Part shown: positions 1 through 5,259 of the stretch, piece by piece
How the letters are laid out: each line of letters starts with the position of its first letter
How positions within the stretch are numbered: position 1 is the stretch's first letter
Assembly (NCBI GenBank): GCA_035695265.1
Contig: DASSEM010000139.1
Location: forward strand, 1 to 9,599
DNA: 9,599 nt
Reading direction: 5' to 3'
Origin: RHKX01 sp035695265
GTDB taxonomy: Bacteria; Actinomycetota; Thermoleophilia; Solirubrobacterales; 70-9
Position numbers and translations under genes: made by a program
Notes under the pieces: model-generated
Told to the model about the DNA's origin: nothing
What the model saw: the letters and a program-made list of their open reading frames with translations, nothing else
The model's database searches: none

Positions 1-273
1 CGCCGCCTCGGCCGCCGCCTCGCCGAGCTGCGTCTTGCAGGCGAGTGTGGAGTTGCCATTGATGCGCACGCCGCAGGAGCCGCAGATCGCCGCCCGGCAC
101 GAGCAGCGGACCGCAAGCGTGCCGTCGGCGTCGTCGCGCGCCTGCAGCAGCCCGTCGAGGACCGACAGGGTCGGGTCGAGATCGACGTCGAAGCGCTCCC
201 AGTAGGCGCCGCGCCGGTCGTCCTCCTCGGCCTCGGGCTGGTAGCGGCGGACCTTGAGGGTGTAGGCGGCCAT
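1..273 (-). CDS. sdhB: Succinate dehydrogenase iron-sulfur subunit, N-terminal part (cut by left edge)
   Basis: This is the first 91 codons of the iron-sulfur subunit of succinate dehydrogenase (complex II), which passes electrons from the flavoprotein to quinone at the inner face of the membrane. Seen: a beta-grasp-like N-terminus followed by the plant-type [2Fe-2S] motif, with Cys59, Cys64, Cys67 and Cys79 in the pattern SCRAAICGSC...LACKT. The third ligand is Cys, where E. coli SdhB has Asp. An additional Cys57 sits two residues before the first ligand. The ATG at 271-273 directly follows the sdhA stop codon, and a strong Shine-Dalgarno AGGAGAGG lies 9 nt upstream inside sdhA, so the start is well supported and the two genes should be co-transcribed. 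The later [4Fe-4S]/[3Fe-4S] ferredoxin domain lies outside the window. The last visible residues are an Ala/Glu run (GEAAAEAA). Fumarate reductase subunit FrdB is the only serious alternative. Confidence 0.93.
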   Translation of the reverse strand, partial: MAAYTLKVRRYQPEAEEDDRRGAYWERFDVDLDPTLSVLDGLLQARDDADGTLAVRCSCRAAICGSCGVRINGNSTLACKTQLGEAAAEAA

Positions 274-1971
274 CTAGTAGGTCCTCTCCTGTGGTTGCCA
301 GTCGGTGATCGTCACCGGCGAGTAGCTGATCTCGGGCCCCCCGCCGTTCAGCGACACGTCGATGTGCTTGAGCCACTCCTCGTCGTTGCGCTCCGGGTAG
401 TCGGTCCGGTACTGGGCGCCGCGGCTCTCCCTGCGCTCGAGCGCGGCCATGCAGACGGCCTCGGCCTGCTCGAGCATGTTCTCGAGCTCGATCGCCCCGA
501 GCACGTCCTGGTTGAAGATGCTGCCGCGGTCGTCGATCGCGGCGCCCGCTGCCTCATCCTTGAGCCGGCGGACCGTCTCGAGGGCGCTCTGGATGCCCTC
601 CTCGTCGCGGAAGACGGCGACCTTGCCGTCCATCGTCCGCCCGAGCTCGGCCTTGATCTCGGAGACCCGGCGGCCGCCGTCGTGGGCGCGACCGATGATC
701 GCTTCGACCCGGGCCTCGGCGTCGCTCAGGGCCGAGCGCGCAACCGATCCGTAGCCGCGGCCCTTGGCGTGCTCGGCGCCGTCCTCGCCGCAGCGGCGGC
801 CGAAGATCAACGTGTCGAGCAGGGAGTTGGCGCCGAGCCGGTTGCCGCCGTGGACCGAGACGCAGGCGACCTCGCCCGCGGCGTAGAGGCCGGGCACGTT
901 CGTGCGCCCCCAGATGTCGGACTTGACGCCGCCCATCGTGTAGTGGTTGCCGGGCTTGATGTGGATCGGCTCGCGGGTGATGTCGACGCCGGCGAAGTCG
1001 CGGCCGACGAGGACGATCTCGCGCAACGCCTCCTGGATGCGCTTGCGGGGGACGACTGTGACGTCGAGCGCGACGGTGCCGTCCGGGAAGCCGCGGCCCT
1101 CGTTGATCTCGGTCTGCTCGGCGCGGGAGACGACGTCGCGGGAGGCCAGCTCCATCTTGTTCGGCGCGTACTTCTCCATGAACCGCTCGCCCTGCGCGTT
1201 GAGCAGGTGGGCGCCCTCGCCCCGGGCGCCCTCGGTGATCAGAAAGCCCTTCCCGGCCAGCGTCGTCGGGTGGTACTGGATCATCTCCATGTCCATCAGC
1301 GTCGCCCCGGCCCGGTAGGCCATCGCGATCCCGTCGCCGGTGCAGATCAGCGCGTTCGTGGTCGGCTGCCAGATCTGGCCGTTGCCGCCAGAGGCTAGGA
1401 CGACGCTCTTGGCGCGGAACAGCTCGGTCGAGCCGTCGAGGATGTTGCGGGTGACGGCGCCGACGCAGTGGCCCTCCTCGTCGATCGCGAGGTCGGTGGT
1501 GAACCACTCCTCGTAACGGTCGATCTGCTCCGAGTACTTCATGAGCTGCTCGTAGAGGACGTGCATGATCGCCTGGCCGGTGATGTCGGCGACGTAGTAG
1601 GTCCGCGCCTTCGAGGCGCCGCCGAATGCCCGCGTCCCGAGCTCGCCCTTTTCGTTGCGGTGGAAGGTGACGCCGATGTGCTCGAGGTGGAGGAGCTCCT
1701 CGGGCGCCTCGCGACACATCACCTCGATCGCGTCCTGGTCGCCGAGGTAGTCCGAGCCCTTGATCGTGTCGAACGCGTGCGACTCCCACGAGTCTTCGAC
1801 GTCGAGCGCCGCGTTGATGCCGCCCTGGGCCGCGTTCGAGTGCGAGCGGACGGGGTGGACCTTGCTGATGATCCCGACCGACACGCCACGCTCCGCGGCG
1901 GCGAGGGCCGCGCGCTGTCCGGCCAGGCCGGCCCCGATCACCAATACGTCATGCTCAGGCACGGGGCGCAT
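274..1971 (-). CDS. sdhA: Succinate dehydrogenase flavoprotein subunit
   Basis: Oxidises succinate to fumarate in the TCA cycle, holding covalent FAD; it acts at the cytoplasmic face of the membrane with SdhB. The 565 residues are near the family norm. Seen: the FAD dinucleotide-binding motif GAGLAG at 13-18, the FAD-linking His44 within RSHSNAAQGG, His234 in QYHPTT, Arg278 in SRDVV, His343 in NHYTMGG and Arg378 in GGNRLGANSL; these line up with the succinate-binding and proton-transfer residues of E. coli Sdh/Frd. The C-terminal helical and capping regions are complete. The gene is first in its transcript: the DNA upstream is a divergent intergenic region, so no membrane-anchor gene precedes it. 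The ATG at 1971 has no clear Shine-Dalgarno; a GTG three codons in (1962) lies 7 nt after a TAGGAT hexamer and may be the true leaderless start, giving 562 residues. Fumarate reductase FrdA cannot be excluded by sequence alone. Confidence 0.95.
   Translation of the reverse strand: MRPVPEHDVLVIGAGLAGQRAALAAAERGVSVGIISKVHPVRSHSNAAQGGINAALDVEDSWESHAFDTIKGSDYLGDQDAIEVMCREAPEELLHLEHIGVTFHRNEKGELGTRAFGGASKARTYYVADITGQAIMHVLYEQLMKYSEQIDRYEEWFTTDLAIDEEGHCVGAVTRNILDGSTELFRAKSVVLASGGNGQIWQPTTNALICTGDGIAMAYRAGATLMDMEMIQYHPTTLAGKGFLITEGARGEGAHLLNAQGERFMEKYAPNKMELASRDVVSRAEQTEINEGRGFPDGTVALDVTVVPRKRIQEALREIVLVGRDFAGVDITREPIHIKPGNHYTMGGVKSDIWGRTNVPGLYAAGEVACVSVHGGNRLGANSLLDTLIFGRRCGEDGAEHAKGRGYGSVARSALSDAEARVEAIIGRAHDGGRRVSEIKAELGRTMDGKVAVFRDEEGIQSALETVRRLKDEAAGAAIDDRGSIFNQDVLGAIELENMLEQAEAVCMAALERRESRGAQYRTDYPERNDEEWLKHIDVSLNGGGPEISYSPVTITDWQPQERTY
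283..290 (-). promoter_or_regulatory. Ribosome binding site of sdhB
   Basis: AGGAGAGG on the minus strand, 9 nt before the sdhB ATG and inside the last codons of sdhA. It is the strongest Shine-Dalgarno match in the window and fixes the sdhB start. It suggests sdhB is translated by its own initiation rather than only by read-through coupling. Confidence 0.8.
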
Positions 1972-1975
1972 CCTA
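1970..1975 (-). promoter_or_regulatory. Possible -10 element for sdhA (TAGGAT)
   Basis: TAGGAT on the minus strand fits the actinobacterial TANNNT -10 pattern. It overlaps the ATG at 1971 and ends 7 nt before an in-frame GTG at 1962, so it can only serve sdhA if translation starts at that GTG. No convincing -35 is seen. A six-base degenerate match can occur by chance, so this is tentative. Confidence 0.3.
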
Positions 1976-2052
1976 TGGGCTCGTCGCGCTCGGCGACGGG
2001 CCGCAATCCCGATTCACAGGGTCGGTTTTTCCGCTTGCCGCCGCCCAAAGCC

Positions 2053-2079
2053 CCGGGACCCGAGGCTGTATGTTCCCGG
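2053..2079. repeat. Inverted repeat flanking the putative promoter of the DsbA-like gene
   Basis: CCGGGA at 2053-2058 and its exact reverse complement TCCCGG at 2074-2079 are separated by 15 nt, bracketing the TATGTT hexamer just ahead of the ATG at 2084. It could be an operator or an RNA hairpin. Six-base G/C-rich arms are common by chance in DNA of this composition. Confidence 0.25.
2069..2074 (+). promoter_or_regulatory. Possible -10 element for the DsbA-like gene (TATGTT)
   Basis: TATGTT fits TANNNT and ends 9 nt before the ATG at 2084. This would put the transcription start within a few bases of the start codon. No Shine-Dalgarno is seen close to this ATG; the nearest purine-rich GAGG is about 18 nt away. 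This fits leaderless or nearly leaderless expression. Confidence 0.4.
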
Positions 2080-2083
2080 CCCG

Positions 2084-2833
2084 ATGAGCTCGCGCGCGGA
2101 CTCCAAGCAGGCGGCCCGCGAGGCCCGCGTCGCGGCCGAGCGGGAAGAGGCTGCCAAGCAGCGCCGGCAGCGGGTCTGGGCGCTCGCCGGCGGCGCCGCG
2201 CTGCTCGCCGCGATCGTCGTCGTCGTCCTCATCCTCGTCAGCGCCGGCGGCTCCGACGGCGACGGGGAGGCGAGCGGCGAGCTCGCGCAGTTCGACGGAA
2301 TCCCGCAGAGCGGGATCGAGCTCGGCGACCCGCAGGCGCCGGTGACCCTGGTCGAGTTCGCCGACCCGCAGTGCCCCTTCTGCCGCGACTACACCGCCGA
2401 CGTCATGCCCGGGCTGATCGAGCAGTACGTCGCCCCGGGAGACCTGCGGATGGAGCTCCAGCTCCTCACCTTCATCGGCCCCGATTCCGAGGCGATCGCG
2501 CGCGCCGCCCAGGCGGCCGGCGAGCAGGACCTGCTCTGGCAGTTCATGGACGTCGCCTATGCCCGTCAGGGCGTCGAGAACTCCGGCTACGCCGACCAGT
2601 CGTTCATCGACGGCGCCGGCGAGGCCGCGGGCGTCGACGTCGAGGAGATGAACGCGTCGGTCGAATCCGCCGCGGTCACGAAGGCCCTCGAGGACGCCCA
2701 GGCGGCCGCAGCGGACGCCGGCATCAACTCGACGCCGAGCTTCCTCGTCGGACCGACCGGCGGCGAGCTCGAGCCGGTCCCTCAGGACGGCCTCGCCGGC
2801 GCGATCGACGAGGCGCTCGCCGGCGCCAAGTGA
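2084..2833 (+). CDS. Membrane-anchored DsbA-like thiol:disulfide oxidoreductase
   Basis: Predicted to introduce or shuffle disulfides in proteins outside the cytoplasm. The 249 residues comprise a charged cytoplasmic N-terminus (1-30, rich in Ala, Arg, Glu and ending QRRQR), one hydrophobic anchor (about 32-53), a short Gly/Asp/Ser linker, and a thioredoxin-fold domain of the DsbA/BdbD (Thioredoxin_4) type from about 75. The active site is CPFC at 97-100 in FADPQCPFCRDY, and the cis-proline loop is Thr217-Pro218 in NSTPSFLV. The helical insertion between these is of normal size. The frame stays open far upstream on the strand opposite sdhA, but the ATG at 2084 gives a sensible anchor topology and has a TANNNT hexamer just ahead. 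The next gene, 10 nt downstream, is a VKOR family member, the expected reoxidising partner. A reductive or isomerase role is possible; CPxC alone does not settle this. Confidence 0.9.
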   Translation: MSSRADSKQAAREARVAAEREEAAKQRRQRVWALAGGAALLAAIVVVVLILVSAGGSDGDGEASGELAQFDGIPQSGIELGDPQAPVTLVEFADPQCPFCRDYTADVMPGLIEQYVAPGDLRMELQLLTFIGPDSEAIARAAQAAGEQDLLWQFMDVAYARQGVENSGYADQSFIDGAGEAAGVDVEEMNASVESAAVTKALEDAQAAAADAGINSTPSFLVGPTGGELEPVPQDGLAGAIDEALAGAK

Positions 2834-2843
2834 GCGCCCTGGG

Positions 2844-3281
2844 GTGAGCCGGCTCGGGGCCGACCGGGCGACGACCGTCGCAACGGTCCTGACCCTGGCC
2901 GGGATCGCGATCGCCGGCTATCTCACCTACGTCCACTACGAGGGCCTGAGCCCGGTCTGCACGACCGGTGGCTGCGAGCGCGTCCAGGCCTCCAGCTACT
3001 CGGAGATCGGGCCGATCCCGGTTGCGCTGCTCGGCCTGCTCGGCTACGTGGCGATCCTCGCCTCGCTCGCCGTCCGCGGCGACTTCGCCCGCGCGGCAAC
3101 CTTCATGCTCGCCCTGATCGGGTTCGCGTTCAGCCTCTATCTCACCTACCTCGAGCTGTTCGTGATCGACGCGATCTGCCAGTGGTGCGTCGCGAGCGCC
3201 GTCGTCATGGCTGCCCTGCTCGTCGTTGCGACGATCAGGCTGCTGCGTCCCGAAGCGCCCGGCCGAGCTGCTCCAGGGTGA
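2844..3281 (+). CDS. Vitamin K epoxide reductase (VKOR) family protein, DsbB-equivalent
   Basis: An integral membrane protein predicted to reoxidise the DsbA-like partner and pass the electrons to quinone. The 145 residues match the bare four-helix VKOR core without a fused thioredoxin domain. Seen: hydrophobic segments at about 12-31, 57-76, 84-107 and 112-134; the loop pair Cys39 and Cys44 followed by the conserved Ser/Thr region (ASSYSEIG, 49-56); and the quinone-proximal CxxC pair Cys112 and Cys115 (ICQWCV). All four catalytic cysteines are present. The GTG start is 10 nt after the stop of the DsbA-like gene; the Shine-Dalgarno is weak (GGGG), so translation may be coupled. The last 47 bp overlap the 3' end of the convergent site-2 protease gene, and they encode a dispensable-looking Pro/Ala/Gly tail. 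In actinobacteria VKOR replaces DsbB, which fits this arrangement. Confidence 0.92.
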   Translation: MSRLGADRATTVATVLTLAGIAIAGYLTYVHYEGLSPVCTTGGCERVQASSYSEIGPIPVALLGLLGYVAILASLAVRGDFARAATFMLALIGFAFSLYLTYLELFVIDAICQWCVASAVVMAALLVVATIRLLRPEAPGRAAPG

Positions 3282-4395
3282 TCACGCCGGCGAGCCGCCC
3301 GCTGGCGTCGAGCGCCGGCAGCCCGCCGAGCCGGCGCAGCTCGACGTTGGCGAGGAGCGCGTCCAGCGGATCGTCGGAGCTCACGGATTGGGCGCCGGCG
3401 CCGCCTTCGAGGATCTCAGCGACCGTGCGGCTCGCCCGGCTCGGCTCGGGAACCGCGTCGGCGGCGCCGCGGTTGACGAGGCCGAGGAAGCGCTGGTCGC
3501 CGTCGACGACCGGGAACCAGGGGAAGCGGTAGCGCAGGAAGTACTCGTCGAGGGCCTGCTCGACCGTGGCGCCGGCCGGGATCGCGACCGGCTCGGAGTC
3601 CATGACGTCGGCGACGCGGAGCCCGTCGAGGCGGGTGTTGAGCCGGCTGCGGTTGGCGCTCTCGCGAGCCGAGCCGCCGAGCATCCAGCCGATCAGCGCC
3701 AGCCAGACGCCGCTGAACAGCGAGCCGGTCAGGGCCAGGAGGATGCCGATGCCGATGAACGCGTAGGCGAAGCCCTGGCCGAGGCGCGCGGCGAAGATCG
3801 TCGCCCGGTCGCGGTTGCCGGTGATCCGCCAGGCGATCGCGCGGGTGATCCGGCCGCCGTCGAGCGGGAACGCCGGCAGCAGGTTGAAGACGAGGATGAT
3901 CGCGTTGATGTTGGCGAGCCAGGCGAGGACGGCGACGCCGGTCGAGATCGACGCGCTCTCGTCGAAGCTCGCCCCCTCCCAGAAGGCGCTGCCGTCGATC
4001 GCGGCGCCGGCGGCCAGGCAGGCGGCGGTGATCAGCAGCGTCACGACGGGGCCGGCAACGGCGATCCGGAACTCGGCGCCGGCCGAGTCGGGCTCACGGT
4101 CCAATGAGGCGACTCCGCCGAACATCCAGAGGGTGATCTGCGAGATGCCGATCCGGTTGCGGAGCGCGACGATCGCATGCCCGAACTCGTGCAGGAGGAT
4201 CGAGGCGAAGAAGCCGAACGCGCTGAGGACCGCGAGCACGTAGGGCTCGACCGAGTCCTGGCTCGCCCCGAGGACGTCGCGGTAGAAGCCGGAGAGCAGC
4301 CAGATGATCAGGAACAGGACGAGGAACCAGCTCCAGTCGACGCCGACGGGGATCCCGCGGACGGTCAGCAGGGTGAAGCGGCCGCGCTCGGGCAT
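3235..4395 (-). CDS. Site-2-protease family intramembrane zinc metalloprotease with two CBS domains
   Basis: A predicted membrane-embedded M50 peptidase that cuts transmembrane segments of substrate proteins, often anti-sigma factors or other regulators in this family. In 386 residues I see: a hydrophobic segment at about 21-36; a second at about 52-78 carrying the zinc motif HEFGH (69-73, Glu70 catalytic); further segments at about 110-132 and 152-175; the third-ligand motif NLLPAFPLDGGR (171-182, with Asp179); and one or two segments at 205-242. A cytoplasmic C-terminal half follows with two CBS motifs (about 261-315 and 323-383), which commonly bind adenine nucleotides. There is no PDZ domain. 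The order matches the S2P/CBS subgroup that includes mycobacterial Rip3. The start ATG lies exactly 6 nt after TACTAT, which supports a leaderless mRNA. The 3' end overlaps the VKOR gene by 47 bp on the opposite strand. The substrate cannot be deduced here. Confidence 0.92.
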   Translation of the reverse strand: MPERGRFTLLTVRGIPVGVDWSWFLVLFLIIWLLSGFYRDVLGASQDSVEPYVLAVLSAFGFFASILLHEFGHAIVALRNRIGISQITLWMFGGVASLDREPDSAGAEFRIAVAGPVVTLLITAACLAAGAAIDGSAFWEGASFDESASISTGVAVLAWLANINAIILVFNLLPAFPLDGGRITRAIAWRITGNRDRATIFAARLGQGFAYAFIGIGILLALTGSLFSGVWLALIGWMLGGSARESANRSRLNTRLDGLRVADVMDSEPVAIPAGATVEQALDEYFLRYRFPWFPVVDGDQRFLGLVNRGAADAVPEPSRASRTVAEILEGGAGAQSVSSDDPLDALLANVELRRLGGLPALDASGRLAGVITLEQLGRALRDAAA

Positions 4396-4401
4396 GGGCC
4401 A

Positions 4402-4407
4402 ATAGTA
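4402..4407 (-). promoter_or_regulatory. -10 element of the site-2 protease gene (TACTAT), leaderless
   Basis: TACTAT on the minus strand, close to the TATAAT consensus, with exactly 6 nt (TGGCCC) before the ATG at 4393-4395. That spacing places the transcription start at the A of the ATG. There is no Shine-Dalgarno in the gap. It is an AT-rich island in strongly GC-rich surroundings. No TTGACA-like -35 is apparent. This is the clearest promoter candidate in the window. Confidence 0.6.
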
Positions 4408-4426
4408 GGCGGGCCGGGGCGTGGCG

Positions 4427-4444
4427 CCGGAAAGCTGCTTCCGG
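4427..4444 (-). terminator. Hairpin after the crotonase gene, possible terminator
   Basis: A perfect 6-bp inverted repeat, CCGGAA / TTCCGG, with a 6-nt loop. It starts immediately after the crotonase stop codon and lies upstream of the site-2 protease promoter. Its position suits ending the AidB-crotonase transcript. No T-tract follows, so it would be an atypical intrinsic terminator, or simply an mRNA 3'-end stabiliser. Confidence 0.4.
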
Positions 4445-5248
4445 TCAGGTGGGGTCGTCGAAGTCGCCGGGCGAGCCGCCGAGCCCCGCCTCGACCGCCC
4501 GCATCTGGTTGACCGAGCCGAGCAGCTCGCGCTGGAGCTCCTCCTCGAGCGCCAGCGATTCGGCGGCGGGGACGCCCCATGCGCGCTCGAGCAGCAGCTT
4601 GGCGCGCCGGGTCGCGTCCGGCGAACGGGCCGCGATCTCGGCGGCGAGCTCGCGCGCCGCCGTCAGCGGATCCGGGTCGACGGTGGTCGCGAGGCCGATC
4701 CGGGCCGCCTCCTCACCGCTGATCATGCGCGCCGTCAGGACGAGCTCCTTTGCGACGTCGAAGCGAACGAGGCGCGGCAGCGAGCGGGTGAGGCCCATGT
4801 CGGGGATCAGGCCCCAGTGGACCTCGCGGATCGACACGGTCGCGTCGGGGGCGACGATCCGCAGGTCGGCCCCGAGCGCGATCTGCGCGCCGCCGCCGAT
4901 GCAGTTGCCGTGCACCGCGCAGATCACCGGGGCCGGCAGGAGCTGCCAGCCGTAGCTGACCCGCTGGGCGAGGTTGGCGTCCTCGCCGGGGCGCCGGGCG
5001 AACATGTCCTCGACCGAGCGGCCGCTCGCGGCGAAGCTCGCGAGGTCGAGGCCGGAGCAGAAGCTCGGGCCGGCGCCGTGGAGGACGACCGCGCGCACCG
5101 AGCGGTCGGCCGCGACCGCGTCGATCGCGGCGCCGATCGCCTCGAACATCGCGAAGTCGAGGGCGTTGTGCTTGGCCGGCCGGTCGAGCCGGACCTCGGC
5201 GACGTGGCCGGCGATCGCGACGTCGACGCGGCGCCCCTCCGCGCTCAT
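4445..5248 (-). CDS. Enoyl-CoA hydratase/isomerase (crotonase) family protein
   Basis: A 267-residue member of the crotonase superfamily, which acts on acyl-CoA thioesters (hydration, isomerisation and related chemistry), probably cytoplasmic. Seen: the N-terminal VRLDRPAKHNALD segment, the first oxyanion-hole region PSFCSGLDL (61-69), and the second oxyanion-hole region HGNCIGGGAQIALGADLRI (113-131). Next is REVHWGLIPDMG (141-152), holding Glu142, equivalent to the second catalytic Glu of classical hydratases, and Asp150, which lines up with a catalytic Asp of dienoyl-CoA isomerase. The first catalytic acid (Glu144 in rat mitochondrial hydratase, Asp in dienoyl-CoA isomerase) is Gln122 here, so simple hydratase activity is doubtful. 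The C-terminal helical trimerisation part is present. The ATG at 5246-5248 is 11 nt after the AidB-like stop codon with no strong Shine-Dalgarno, so the two genes form an operon. The substrate is unknown. Confidence 0.9.
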   Translation of the reverse strand: MSAEGRRVDVAIAGHVAEVRLDRPAKHNALDFAMFEAIGAAIDAVAADRSVRAVVLHGAGPSFCSGLDLASFAASGRSVEDMFARRPGEDANLAQRVSYGWQLLPAPVICAVHGNCIGGGAQIALGADLRIVAPDATVSIREVHWGLIPDMGLTRSLPRLVRFDVAKELVLTARMISGEEAARIGLATTVDPDPLTAARELAAEIAARSPDATRRAKLLLERAWGVPAAESLALEEELQRELLGSVNQMRAVEAGLGGSPGDFDDPT

Positions 5249-5259
5249 CGGCGGTTCAC

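Noticed and set aside
1..22. Direct repeat CGCCGCCTCG at 1-10 and 13-22
   Set aside because: It lies in sdhB coding sequence and simply encodes an Ala/Glu run; too short to be a meaningful repeat.
295..1398. Long open frame on the plus strand inside sdhA
   Set aside because: It is antisense to a clear SdhA with all catalytic motifs. Its composition (Ala/Val/Asp/Arg/Leu runs) is what GC-rich DNA yields in the opposite frame, and no domain is recognisable.
554..1789. 411-codon minus-strand frame overlapping sdhA
   Set aside because: Shifted frame of sdhA, dominated by Arg/Pro/Gly; no motif and no start signal.
1760..2083. Upstream in-frame extension of the DsbA-like protein
   Set aside because: The extra 108 residues are antisense sdhA plus intergenic DNA. 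They would place a long unrelated stretch before the membrane anchor. ATG 2084 is the sensible start.
1468..2847. Long plus-strand frame crossing sdhA, the intergenic region and the DsbA-like gene
   Set aside because: It is antisense to sdhA in its first half and a frame-shifted Arg-rich shadow of the DsbA-like gene in its second half.
3226..4107. 293-codon plus-strand frame opposite the site-2 protease
   Set aside because: Antisense shadow of a protein with clear HEFGH and CBS motifs; no recognisable domain.
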